Notes: generated by a model not told the origin, from the letters alone. A stretch of 64,000 nt of DNA from Rhynchopus sp. YZ270_cl-10 (GCA_964035575.1 OZ037870.1:310001-374000); one strand, 5' to 3'; shown: positions 35,973 through 46,718, counted from the first letter of the stretch. Program-made: numbers and translations.

Positions 35973-36814
35973 ATAAAAATTATTACGCGTCCACTCGACG
36001 TTTGGAATAAAGAAAACTAGAGATGAAAGGGGGTTTGGGGGGAAGAGTTTAATTCTTGAACGCATCCCCACACTCAGTCACACCCAGTACCCTTGGGACC
36101 CTCAAGGGACGCCACGCGATTGGTCTCCCAGCGGAATAGGATGGTCGCCCTACGTCGGTTGTATGTACGCAGCACCGCTCGCCTCCTGGAGGTCTCTCAG
36201 CTCCGCATCCACAAAACCAGACTTGTGCGTGTACACTGTTCTGGTACCAGTAGGTGTACACGTGGATTGCAGGGATCACCATCGTAAACATGTACTTCGC
36301 ATTTCACGTGTCTTCCAGCTAAAGGGAGGTCTTCGAAAGAGTCGGCGATATTCGCGTGCAGGATGACGCCCCTGGAAAGTACTGAAAGAAAACGGGCTTC
36401 TGTGGAGCTATTGCCGCTGGTGTCGATGATGTACACGGCGGCAGAACTGCGGCCCTCACATCGAGTGGGAAGGTGTAGGAAGCCGGGCAGTTCATGTTAG
36501 ACAGTCGGAGTGATCAACCCTGTCATCATGCGAGTCAGTGAGTGGCAGTCAACCCCCATTCTCGAATCTGTGAAGTAGTACCCGCTGTAGGGGGTAAGGT
36601 AGTGCGCGACGCATAACGACGGCGTCATCTCGATATACTCACGTGTACTTCTTCGGATGTGGCACCACGAGACACATAAAGGTGCCCTTCTTAACGGGAC
36701 TTCGCCCCTCTCGCCTCGGGGGACTGTCTGCTCGTGCAGGTGGTGCAACTGTGTCATCAGGTGAGTCCGATTGATGGTGTGAGCGAAAAGATGTGTTCTT
36801 GTGTTTTTTTTTTT
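35973..36814. other. Unrecognised GC-richer segment between direct repeats
   Basis: Base composition is more gene-like than the surroundings. Short minus-strand open stretches exist (36049-36291, 36197-36436, 36497-36640), but none forms a continuous gene and no family is recognised. A decayed gene, possibly viral, is one reading. Confidence 0.35.
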
Positions 36815-36962
36815 TGAAAAACACCAAACGCTGTTCACAATAATGAACGAAAAATTGACAATTTTCCTGATGAAGATGTAATGTATGTGTGAGAGATGGG
36901 GAGCACGGGAGGGAAAAAACGACTCGTGGATACTGAAAAATTTCACTAGAAATGCACGCATG
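36815..36962. repeat. Direct repeat, right copy
   Basis: Second copy of 35822-35972. Its last 8 bp, CACGCATG (36955-36962), are duplicated at 37667-37674 on the far side of the hAT element. Confidence 0.9.
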
Positions 36963-37666
36963 CAGGGGACATTAGTATGCCGGTGTGCCGGTGTGGCCAC
37001 ACCGGATAAGCCGGTGTGGGATTTTGAGGAAAAACAAAAAAAAAAAATGAAAAAGGCGGATTTTTGAATTTTTTTCTGAATTTTATCTCCTCATACAAGG
37101 CTACAACCACATCTGTAGCGGTTTCTTATGTGCATGTGACCCCACCATAAAGACCAATCGGTCCGTTCAATCAAAAGAAATAGATGTTCGCAACTCTCAT
37201 AAAAAAGTAGCGTACCGTGCGCCTGCGGCGCAGCTAAAAATGACGAGCGGTAGCCCACAGCTCTACCCTATGCCATAGTCACAGATACCTATACCATAGT
37301 TTGGCTATTAAAGCGTGCGATTTTATGTCACAATTTTTGAAATGTTGCGTACCGTGGCTTCGCCAGAAATGTTTTGATGCCATATGGTTAGACAAGGGCG
37401 CGGAGGGGAAAGAGTTGTGGAGGTCTCTGCAAAAAATGCGTGGAGGAAAAAAAATTGCCTCACACCGGCTTTTTTTTCAAAATCTCAAACTACCAATGTT
37501 GGGTGATCTATGAACGGGGAGAGATTTTTTCACTAGCTCAGTAAGCTCTCACAGGCTCTCACAGACTCTCACAAGCTCTCACAAGGTCTCACAGGCTCTC
37601 ATAAGCTCTCACAGCCTGTTACGTGTCCCACGGAGACGATCATAGATCACCCATTAATGTCCCCTG
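36963..37666. mobile_element. 704-bp non-autonomous hAT-type element
   Basis: Terminal inverted repeats CAGGGGACATTA (36963-36974) and TAATGTCCCCTG (37655-37666) are flanked by an 8-bp duplication CACGCATG (36955-36962 and 37667-37674). CAGGG-type ends with 8-bp duplications are the hallmark of the hAT superfamily. The paralogous direct repeat at 35822-35972 shows the unoccupied site. There is no transposase coding. Inside lie a second inverted pair, TGGGTGATCTATGA (37500-37513) and TCATAGATCACCCA (37640-37653), and a CTCTCACA-rich tandem stretch. Confidence 0.85.
37544..37617. repeat. Degenerate ~10-bp tandem repeat (GCTCTCACAG)
   Basis: About seven imperfect copies of GCTCTCACAG/A inside the hAT-type element, between the inner inverted pair. 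Confidence 0.85.
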
Positions 37667-37724
37667 CACGCATGTCTTCACGGTGCGGTCTGTCGTGCTT
37701 GGAGTGTGTAAATAACGGACTTAC

Positions 37725-37853
37725 CCCCTGAGTCCGACAGTCGGACCCCCTGAGTCCGACAGACGGACTCAGGGGTCCGTCTGTCGGACTCTGGAGTCCG
37801 ACAGACGGACTCTGGAGTCCGACTGTCGGACTCTGGGGTCCGACAGTCGGACC
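37725..37853. repeat. Array of GTCCGACAGNCGGAC palindromes
   Basis: Seven or so ~15-18-bp near-palindromes (GTCCGACAGTCGGAC, GTCCGACAGACGGAC) are separated by CCCCTGA or TCTGGA spacers, some in inverted order. Homopolymer A/T palindromes follow directly (37854-37925). Confidence 0.9.
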
Positions 37854-38250
37854 CAAAAAAAAAAATTTTTTTTTTTTTGGGCCGAAAAAAAAAATTTTTT
37901 TTTTGGCCAAAAAAATTTTTTTGGCCGAAAATCGCCTTGTATAGCCACTACAGTACACATGGTTTTACCAAAATAGCCGTATTTTGGCTGAAAATTTGAC
38001 TTGAAAATTTTTTTCATTGTTTGGTCAATCTGAGGTTTTCTTTGAATTTTTTGGGCCATTTTATGACCTACTACACCCAATTTTTGGGGGATTTTTTTTT
38101 TCTTGGTCAAAAAATAGCGCTTGTTGCCTACTACTGGGTATAGGCTTGTTCAGAGGTGTGTATTTGGTGTACCCAGACATGGTCAAAACACATGAATTTT
38201 GCGTTTTTTTGCATTTTTAGGTTCTCGACCAACCAGGGGGCGACCAATTT
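37854..38250. other. A/T palindromes and dispersed repeat copy
   Basis: Three A(n)T(n) palindromes (37854-37925), then the dispersed AT-rich family at 37965-38095 and a segment like 31130-31220. No gene is seen. Confidence 0.5.
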
Positions 38251-38375
38251 GGGTACTGGGTACTGGGTACTGGGTACTGGGTACTGGGTACTGGGTACTG
38301 GGTACTGGGTACTGGGTACTGGGTACTGGGTACTGGGTACTGGGTACTGGGTACTGGGTACTGGGTACTGGGTAC
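38251..38375. repeat. Satellite C: (GGTACTG)x~18
   Basis: A 7-bp unit repeated about 18 times without visible interruption, again containing GTAC. Confidence 0.98.
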
Positions 38376-39093
38376 CAAGAGAAGGCAGCTTGACAGCAGC
38401 GAAGGCGGAGGCTACGGGGAAGACAAGGTATGTAAATGTTTAACTTTCAGTTACTTGTGTAGATGCAAACAACACACCCAGTGGTTTGCAGCATTTTATT
38501 TTCTTGTGTGCTTTCTCTTCTTTGAATCGAAAGTATGTGAACCTTATTACATCATGATACAATGCAACGAGGCCGAAACAGCCTCACTAAGGCCTCTGAA
38601 AATAAATGTTCAGACTTGGCACTTACTTATGTTTAGGTGCGCCTCAACCACACGCTTGAATATATTTAATTTGCCACACCTCAGATAGATTTTCCAGATA
38701 TGCCTATGTTCAGGTGTTCCAGGCCTCGTCACAAATAGACAAAAAAACAAAAGCCAAAACAACAGAGAGAGAGCCAACAATTTTTTATCTCACTTGTGTA
38801 ATAATGTTTAGCCGCGTTTTCGAAATTCCTTCCTGGAGATTACACAAAATACAGTAGACATTATCTCCGCACACAAAGAACAAAACAAAACCCATGCCGA
38901 GAGTAGGCGCAAAAGCAATGTGGAGGAGATCTGCGCATGCAACCAAAAGGGTTGCAGTCATAGGACTTCGAGGAACTGTTCACCATACCCAACCTTGACG
39001 CCCCGTACTAGGTGGTCATACATCATTTGTCAAATATACTGTAGGAATTTCGAAAACGCAGCACACCATTATTGCCCGTGAGATAATAACTAT
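38376..39093. other. Gene-free stretch with one perfect inverted pair
   Basis: No gene is seen. GCGTTTTCGAAATTCCT (38814-38830) and AGGAATTTCGAAAACGC (39043-39059) are perfect 17-bp inverted repeats around 212 bp, possibly a small non-autonomous element. Confidence 0.5.
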
Positions 39094-39099
39094 TTATTC

Positions 39100-39247
39100 G
39101 AGTGAAATAAGAACTATTTTATTTCACGCGCCACTAAAAAGGTGCCCGAGTGCGTTATTTCCCGAGCGAAGCGAGGGGAATAAGAGTGAGAGAGTCACGA
39201 GGGTGCCTTTTTAGTGGCAAGTGCAAGAAAATGTTCTTATTTCACTC
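39100..39247. repeat. Nested fold-back palindrome B
   Basis: Three concentric stems. Outer: GAGTGAAATAAGAAC (39100-39114) with GTTCTTATTTCACTC (39233-39247). Middle: GCCACTAAAAAGGTGCCC (39130-39147) with GGGTGCCTTTTTAGTGGC (39201-39218). Inner: TTATTTCCC with GGGGAATAA around GAGCGAAGCGA. It has the same apex motif as palindrome A. Confidence 0.85.
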
Positions 39248-39375
39248 AATATGTAATTTTATTCCACAAGTGAAAAACGTATTTATAGGTGTAAACAGTG
39301 GAACGTTGAGCCCACGCTCCACCCCTCACACCACCACACTTCAAATTACAGATTATTTATTGCCTCTTACACACA

Positions 39376-39602
39376 TGCCTAAACCCACGCGCAAGTTTGC
39401 GGAGATGGAGGATGCATATGACAACTTGTTCGACGACATGAACAGTGGTGTGCAGTACAGGAAAACATGGGACGATTTCCTCCGTTTCAACAGACTTTCA
39501 GGAGCGAACGAGCCCAGGGAAGAACACGTCGTGTCCTTCAGATCACTCCGTGATCTTTTATTTCACTCCCCCACCCAATCCTTCACGATTTGCGTGAAAT
39601 AA
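39376..39602 (+). pseudogene. Tyrosine-recombinase-like N-terminal domain fragment
   Basis: A 75-residue frame beginning MPKPTRKFAEMEDAYDN and containing YRKTWDDFLRF and EEHVVSFRSLRDL. This resembles the SAM-like core-binding domain of tyrosine recombinases. No catalytic domain follows; the frame ends in a fold-back sequence rich in GTGAAATAAAA. A second, diverged copy of the same domain lies on the other strand at 40100-40290. Element type (Crypton-like or other) cannot be named. Confidence 0.35.
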
Positions 39603-39712
39603 AACGTGAAATAAAACGAATCTTATTTCACTCACTTTTTCACCTGTTTACGTTTTTCACGCGTGGTATAAAATTACGTATCGAAAACTAAAGTGAACAT
39701 TATTTAACTGAT

Positions 39713-39853
39713 GGGTGATTCACAAACTGGAATACGTGATACCCACTCGCTATCGCTCGTGACATCACTTTTATGATTACACTCACTTCACTCATGAAAT
39801 CAAAATGCTGAACTCCACTCGCTTCGTGAAGTTGAGCCCCAGTTTGAGTCACC
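39713..39853. repeat. Nested fold-back palindrome C
   Basis: TGGGTGATTCACAAACTGG at the left end pairs imperfectly with CCAGTTTGAGTCACCCA at the right. The interior carries ACTCGCTATCGCTCGTG and ACTCGCTTCGTGAAG apex motifs as in palindromes A and B. Confidence 0.65.
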
Positions 39854-39916
39854 CACCACCTCGTGAAATAATGTTCACTTTATTTCATGAGATAATAATT
39901 ATCTAACTCAGTGAAA

Positions 39917-40771
39917 TAAAACTCGTGTAATTTTGCAGATTATATGCCCTTTGTGTCACTCAATTGTAACCGAGAATGTAAGGCAGTGAGTATTTGATCT
40001 GCCCTTTATGTCGCGAAATACTATGTTTGGTGTTTTGACGTCTTCCAAGCAGATGGATATTCCCTCACTTGCACGCAATCTACCGAGGAACCGACTGCCT
40101 TTCTCAAAAGCCAGTACATGTCGGGGTGTCGAGGTCCGTGTCAATACAAAGCGGACCAAGTCGCTCGAGGTTTGAAAACCGCAAGAACTCGTCCCATTTC
40201 TTCTTGTACACCTCCTTGCTTCTCATACCCGCTGAGACTTGGTATCCGTAAGTGTCATACATCCTGTCCTTCTTCGTTTTGGCAGTGTTTGAGGGGAGTG
40301 ATGAAAAAGTTCTTTTTTTTACTGAGTGATTTTTTTAACCAAAAGAAAACCGACGCAGGAGCTTTTCTGGAACTGTTTTATTCTCCCCACCCCAACAACA
40401 TCACATTTCAGAAAAACATTGTTTTTTCGTTTTTGTTCACTTTCTTTTCTTCTCCCTCACACCTGTTTGCTGTGAATTAAATTTTTTCGTTTCGGCCTGG
40501 TCGCAAACGCGAGTTTTCCTGGAAGCGCAGGAAAAATGACTGGGGAGTGTTGGTGGCTCCGTGACGCCACAGAGCCGGCACACTCGTTGAGTGCCTCACA
40601 AAACCTCAAATTTATTCCGCTTTGATTTCATTTATTGTCTTCACGCTTTATCGTTGTTGTTGGGTTGGGAAATAATATTTCATTCTCCCATACATTCTCG
40701 GTTACAATTGAGTGACAAAGGGCACATTATCACCCACCTTTGTGGGAATTCACAAAATTACACGAGTTTTA
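39917..40771. mobile_element. 855-bp element with ~60-bp inverted ends and a recombinase-like fragment
   Basis: Left 39917-39980 (AAACTCGTGTAATTTT, then GTCACTCAATTGTAACCGAG) is inverted at 40691-40771. Inside, on the minus strand at about 40100-40290, is a fragment reading YKKKWDEFLRFSNLERLG, matching the recombinase-like fragment at 39376. No complete gene is seen. Confidence 0.6.
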
Positions 40772-41026
40772 TCCCCTTTTTTTACCACATTAACCTCACC
40801 TTTCCCGATAACTGCGTTTCTACACCATACATTTCATTCATTAATCACACTCCACATTTACACTCATCACAGGATCGTGAAATCTGAACTGCATCTGCGA
40901 TTGTGATGAGAAGCCTCGCCGCGTCTCCGACATTCAGCAACTCAAAATCCAAAGAGTATCACCCGCATCAATCCATTCTGAGTTTGCGGACTAAGATCTG
41001 GGGTGGAAGGGGGATGGGTACACTTT
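40772..41026. other. Gene-free stretch
   Basis: Nothing recognised. Confidence 0.4.
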
Positions 41027-41253
41027 GTCAGTCACTGCTATTGCCATTTAACCCAGGGAGCATAGCTAGTGCAAGAAATTCGACTTTGGAAACCTTCCGG
41101 AAAGTCTGTCCTCTGCTTGCGGAGGACGAGGCACAAGAAAATATTGCGTTCCCCCAGAAAACCAGTGCACATTTCACACTCCTTGTGGGTGGTCTTGTTG
41201 CCTTTTTGTCACAGTAATTTTGGCCCAGGCATGCTCTTGAAGCATGACAATTT
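41027..41253 (+). repeat. Dispersed repeat, copy next to the assembly gap
   Basis: About 225 bp from GTCAGTCACTGCTATTGCCA to GCATGCTCTTGAAGCATG match 47069-47260, with small insertions and deletions. This copy is cut by the run of N. Confidence 0.85.
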
Positions 41254-41453
41254 NNNNNNNNNNNNNNNNNNNNNNNNNNNNNNNNNNNNNNNNNNNNNNN
41301 NNNNNNNNNNNNNNNNNNNNNNNNNNNNNNNNNNNNNNNNNNNNNNNNNNNNNNNNNNNNNNNNNNNNNNNNNNNNNNNNNNNNNNNNNNNNNNNNNNNN
41401 NNNNNNNNNNNNNNNNNNNNNNNNNNNNNNNNNNNNNNNNNNNNNNNNNNNNN
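41254..41453. other. Assembly gap (200 N)
   Basis: A run of 200 N. The round length suggests a placeholder, so the true distance is unknown. Confidence 0.99.
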
Positions 41454-42133
41454 GGGGATCTACTATTCGACCCCCCCCAGTAATTTGGAAATTGGGAAAT
41501 TCTGATTTTTTCCCCTGTTTGGGGGGCCCACCACCTTTTCTGGGGTAAGAAAAAAATATCGACAAAAAAATCCGGCACCGTCCAGGGCTAGACCCAATTT
41601 TTTTTTGCCTGCGGCGCCATTTTTCCTTTTTTGCTCCGCAAAAAAGGGTTCGTAGAGTGACTCTGTGGTGTAAAAAGCTACATTTTTACACCGTACCCTG
41701 ATTTTTTTCGCCTGCGGCGCCATTTTATATATTTTGTGTTGGGTGATCTATGAACGGGGAGTGATTTTTATGGTTATAGTAGCGTTCCACTTAACGTTGT
41801 GAGCAACTCACTAGTCGTAGTGGCCAAAATTTGTATCAGTCAAGAACTTGTCCATTTTTCTGAAATGACCCCACCACAGTGAGGGTAGAGCTCGGAAAAC
41901 CCAAAAAAGCCAAGACAAGCCCCCCAAGGCCCAAAACCTCTGCTGACCCAAGAAAAAAATTCTGACCCAGATTTGGCATTTTTTTCCAAAACCAAGCTAG
42001 GACCCTGGTACATTGGGGAAAAATGAAAAAAAAAAGTGAAAATCTCCCCGTTTTTTAAAAAATGTCTTTGAGACAAAAATAATAACACACCATATCACAT
42101 TATCAGCATCACCCAACAACAACCTACACTAAA
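41454..42133. other. Gene-free stretch upstream of MTHFR
   Basis: No gene is seen. CCTGCGGCGCCATTTT occurs twice (about 41610 and 41711). TGGGTGATCTATGAACGGGG (41740-41759) repeats the inner inverted end of the hAT-type element at 37500. The last ~80 bp would hold the MTHFR promoter and leader. Confidence 0.45.
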
Positions 42134-43694
42134 ATGACGGACGCAAAAAAAATCAGCGAGGTGATGAAGGCGAAGCGCGACTCCCAATGGGACAACGAGG
42201 ACGGCGTTTCATGGTCCTTCGAGTTCTTCCCCCCAAAGACCGACGCTGGTGTCACAAACTTGAAGGCACGTCTGGGGCGCATGGGCGGGCTCAACCCTGA
42301 GTTTGTTGACTACACTTGGGGTGCAGGTGGAAGCACAAGCACTCTTACCATGGATCTATGCCAATCTGCGCAGGAGGATGCTAACTTCATTGCGAACATG
42401 CACTTGACATGCACGAACATGGAGGCAGGGAAGGTGGAGGAGGCGTTGACTACTGCAAAGTCTCTTGGAATTCGTAACATTGTTGCACTAAGGGGTGACC
42501 CCCCGGCAGGGGAGAAGGAGTGGAAGGCGACCGACACAGGCTTCACCTGCGCCCTCGACCTTGTGAAGTTCATCCGCGAGAAGTACGGCGACTACTTCTG
42601 CATCTCGGTTGCGGGCTACCCTGAGGGCCACCCCGACAAGATCACAGACTACCCAGCGTACCTCGAGGCAGGCAAGGTCTCGGATGAGATCTACGCAGCG
42701 GAAATGGCGTACCTCAAGGAAAAGGTGGACGCAGGGGCGGACGTTATCATCTCGCAGATGTTCTACGACGCAGACATCTTCCTGCGGTGGGTCAAGGTAT
42801 GTCCAGGGAAAGGAAATATGTCATTGGGGGGTTTTGTGGGGTTTTTCGCGTTTGTTGCATATTTTTTGAGATATTGTTTTTGGATGGTGGCGAGACTGTC
42901 TGAATGATGTCTACACCAAAACCAATACAGGAGTTATCAAAATAGCCTTACATAATTGTCTTCACTTTCCCCCACATCTCATCTTACAGGACTGCCGTGC
43001 GGCAGGTATCACGATCCCAATCCTTCCGGGGCTGCTCCCTATTCAGGTATTTACACTTTTCCAACATATTTCCCCTTTTTTTAGATCAACCCTCGTTTAT
43101 TTTTTACATCAACAGAGCACTTTCACACTCTACACTTACAGCCATTTCTCATAAACGAGGCTGAAGTTCATCTCTATTAACTTCCTTTTTCTCCCCCCGG
43201 TACATCCGGTCATACCAAGGTACACTGTTCACGAGAGGGCTTTGCATTTTTTTTTTTGTGTACATTAAGATTTCAAGCTTATTTTTTCAGTTCATTTCCG
43301 CATTTTTTTGAATTTCTTCACTTTTTTTCAAATCCACTCTTTTTAACAGGCATATGCTGGATTCAGAAGGATGACGACAATGTGCAAAACATATGTCCCC
43401 AAGCAGCTGGATGAGGATGTGGAGAAGGTGAAGCCTGAGGAGGGGCTGGAGGGGGATGCGAAGAAGGAGGCGGACAACAAGGTGAAGGAGTTCGGCATTG
43501 CGCACATGACAGCGATGTGCAAGCAGCTTATTGCCGGGGGCGAGAAACATCTCCACTTCTACTGTCTCAACGTGGACGGCCCCACAAAGCAGATTCTTAA
43601 GAACCTTTCCTACGCACCACAGGACTATGACGACTCGACATGCGACAAATACGGAGAAGCCAGAAAAGGACACCGTGCATACCACACAGCGTAA
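42134..43694 (+). CDS. Methylenetetrahydrofolate reductase, catalytic domain only (three exons)
   Basis: Exons 42134-42796, 42990-43046 and 43350-43694 join in phase 0 to give 354 residues. Donors are GTATGT and GTATTT; acceptors are TTACAG and TTAACAG. The product reduces 5,10-methylene-tetrahydrofolate to 5-methyl-tetrahydrofolate with FAD for methionine synthesis. Family marks are SFEFFPPKTDAG, FVDYTWGAGG, HLTCTN, ALRGDPP, GYPEGHP and ITIPILPGLLPIQ. It lacks the C-terminal SAM-binding regulatory domain of typical animal, fungal and plant enzymes, so it is MetF-sized. Intron 2 holds a copy of a dispersed repeat (43196-43258). Confidence 0.93.
43196..43258 (+). repeat. Dispersed repeat, partial copy in an intron
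   Basis: CCGGTACATCCGGTCAT, ACCAAGGTACACTGTTCACG and AGAGGGCTTTGCA match the reverse complement of 8655-8735 and, less well, 59560-59610. Confidence 0.75.
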
Positions 43695-44857
43695 AACCCC
43701 TGTCGTGACTTTGAAAAATATGTGTATTTGATGGGGGTGTTCGGTGTGTATGTCGGAAGTCAAGTGATTCCGGGGTTCACGTCTTTTCAAAGTCTTAAAG
43801 CTTCCCTTCTGCATTCTAAAATACATAGAATTGTTTTTAAAAAAATGGGTGAATTTCTTCAGTTTTGGAGAGAAGGAATATGGGTTTATATTTTAGGGAT
43901 TTTTTTTTTTGTCAAACCCACAAAGAGTTAGAGTCTTCAGTGGTCTGTTGCTCTGAGGTGTTTGTATTTTAAAAAAATTCGCTTATTCTCTTCCCTCGAG
44001 GGTGTTCTTTTAAGGTGACTAAGCATGAGAGGCTTAGATTCATCTTATAAAAGAAAAAAAATTTTTCTTCCAGATTTGCTGGAAAAGTCACCGTTTTGTT
44101 ATGTTTTGGTATTTCTAGGAGGGGTGTTTTTTTTTTGCGTTCTCCTTGTCCATCTCCTCTGTTTGAATAAATGACTTTTTTTTTTGTACCTTGCTTTTCT
44201 TAAAAGAGGAAACACAACCTCAAAGCGCACAGACCATTTCTTACATGATGGCTGAGTGTTTTCAGATTAATTTTATCTTTTTTTTTTTTTTTTTGGAAAG
44301 ATATTTGGTATTCCTCTCAGATAAAGAACCTATTAAAGCGTAGCTCCGCCAGTGAGGCCCGTCATCATCATCATAGGGAATTCTCCCCCCTTTTTTTAAA
44401 AAAAAACTTTTTTTTTTTTCGCAGAGATATGATGGGTCCGGTATTCAGGTGTTTAGAGCATGACGAGATAGGTTTTTTTCTCTTTTTTTTTTATGTGTTT
44501 TTTATTTTTTTTTGTTTGAAAAAAAAAAACTTCGAAAAATGTGTTGTGTTCACCTCATGAGAGGGCCTTCCCATTTATCTTAGGTTTCTTTTTGCTTTTT
44601 CTTTTCCTCTTCAAGTTGACAATCTACACGACGAAGTAAATGACTTTGACTTTGTGGTTTCATGGGTTCTACCGTTGGCTTCCAATAAGACCACAAAGTC
44701 ACATCACGCACTTCACTGTCGTGTATTGGGCTATGTGCAGCAGTATCTGCATTCCACCGGGGATCATTCTCAAAATTTACCAACCTTTTCTCAAAAGAGG
44801 TTAATTTGCAGCTGACTCCCAATGGATCCCAAATGATTCCCTTACACGACGTCCTAG
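43695..44857. other. Gene-free AT-rich stretch
   Basis: Dense T and A runs. One minus-strand open stretch (44580-44822, 80 residues) has no recognised family and no support as a gene. Confidence 0.4.
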
Positions 44858-45022
44858 TTATGGCCGTGACAGGTGATATGACAGGTGGTGTTACTAGTTA
44901 TAAACATAACGACTAACAATTGATGACTAGTAATATGACAAGTGGTATCTCAATATGACAGGTACCCACATGTCATAAAATTTTCACTAGTCATTTTACT
45001 ATTTTACCTGTCATGGCCATAA
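44858..45022. mobile_element. 165-bp MITE-like inverted-repeat element
   Basis: Ends TTATGGCCGTGACAGGT (44858-44874) and ACCTGTCATGGCCATAA (45006-45022) pair with one mismatch. The interior repeats ATATGACAGGT and ACTAGT. No coding capacity. Confidence 0.65.
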
Positions 45023-45500
45023 TTTATCTGTCGTGTACCTGTGCCCCCTCCCTCCCCCAGTTAGAACGGTGTATTCTCTTCACACCTTCGAATAGTTCCA
45101 TAAAACCCACCTTTTTTTGCCTTTGTAACGACAAAGCCTTTTCTATACAAGGCTCCCGTTTCTTTAATATTGTTTTCTTTGGTAAAAGTGGACGAATCGC
45201 GAAAGGTTCAGATTCATTCTTGTTTTTCTTTCTTATTTTTTTTCTGCCTCGAGTGGGCAGGGTGCCTCCATCTAAGAGGCTTCGAACGTTTCGGTGAGTG
45301 TACTGTAAGTCTGCCCTGTATTGGGAGTTGAGGGAAAGTGTTGTTTCTCTTCTGTAATTTACGATTGAAAAAAAAAAAAGAACGTTCTGTCGAAGCGTCT
45401 GCGCGTGTGCGAAGCGAACAAAAGAAACAAAAATAAATAATTTAACCAACTAAGCACGACAGCAAAAAAAAGAGAAAAAGACCCTATTTTTCCCTATCAC
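45023..45500. other. Gene-free stretch
   Basis: Nothing recognised; AT-rich with T and A runs. Confidence 0.4.
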
Positions 45501-45800
45501 GGTGGCCCAGCAGACCCTTTTGGGGGTACCCCCGGGGGTACCCCCAAAAGGGGTACCCCGCAGGGTAGGGTACCACACAGGGTAGGGTCCGCGGGGGGTA
45601 CCCCCTCGCGTGGGCTACCCCAGGGGGTACCCCACAGGGTTGGGTAGGGTCCGCGCGGGGTACCCTTTGGGGGGTTTGGGGTACCCCGAGGGGTACCCCC
45701 CAGGGTCCGCGGGGGTACCCCTCAGGGTCCGCGGGGGTACCCCATGGGGTACCCCCGCGGACCCTGGGGGGTACCCCCCGGGGTACCCCCTGCACACCCG
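45501..45800. repeat. GC cluster 1: GGGTACCC palindrome field
   Basis: About 300 bp of GGGGTACCCC, CCCGCGGACCCT and related palindromes sit in AT-rich DNA. The left edge is CACGGTGGCCCA (about 45500-45511), the reverse complement of the right edge of GC cluster 2 (TGGGCCACCGTG, about 48392-48403). Confidence 0.85.
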
Positions 45801-46718
45801 GTGGCTATTGCCTCCCAGGGAAAGGGACTCTCAAAAATTTTTTTTTGCCCTATATAGGCCTAATTTCGACGATTTGAGGCCATTAAAAGCAAAAATTGGC
45901 ACTTTTGAGCATCTGTGGGGGTCTAAAACGTGGTTTTGCGCAGCCGATTTTTCGTGGTTTTTTTACCAAAGACAAGTCGATTTTTGACCAATTTTTCATG
46001 AAAAATGTGAAGGAAATCGCTTAGGAACTTAGCTGTGTACGTGTTCTAGCTACTGCATACACCGCGGGGTATAACCAAAATGACCGTATTTTGGCTGAAA
46101 TTTCGACTTGACAATTTTTCCTCGATTTGGTCAATCTGAGGTTTTGTTTGGGGTTTTTGGGCCATTTTATGACCAACCACGCCCGCATACGTGGGAAATT
46201 ACGCGCGCAATGACGACGTCACGGCGTGGGGAGCCCTCGTAATTACGAGGGGTGCTCCCGTGATCCTTTGAGGCCATTAAAAGCAAAATTTGGCACTTTT
46301 GAGCATCTGTGGGGGTCTAAAACGTGGTTTCGCGCCCGAAAAGTCGTGATTTTACCAAAGACGCCTCGATTTTTGACCCAAATTTTTTTTTCTTCTCGCC
46401 CAAAATCGGGCGTGGTAGGTCATAAATGGCCCAAAAAATCCAAAGTCTCAATGAGCAAATTGTGAAGAAAAAAAAATTGGTCGAAGTTTTGGTCATTTTT
46501 ACCATGTGGCAACAAATAGAATGCAGGTATCAGTATCAGTGGGATTGTTCGTGCAGTGATGTTCTCGTACCTGGAGAGTAGGCCGAGCGAGTGCTGCAAG
46601 GTATGTTTTTAAGCCCCGGTTTTTACACCCCCCCGCTCCCCCTTTTCGCCTTTGTCCCGCTCGGATGTCAATCGAAGCATATTTTTATTGTCAAAATTGT
46701 CACTTTTACTTTTTTATC
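45801..46718. other. Dispersed AT-rich repeats
   Basis: Two copies of a segment containing GAGCATCTGTGGGGGTCTAA (about 45910 and 46300) and two copies of the AAATGACCGTATTTTGG family (46070-46185 plus, 46390-46503 minus). No gene is seen. Confidence 0.5.

Noticed and set aside
31671-38375. CRISPR-like direct repeats
   Set aside because: Units are contiguous 7-9-bp satellites without spacers, in a eukaryotic context.
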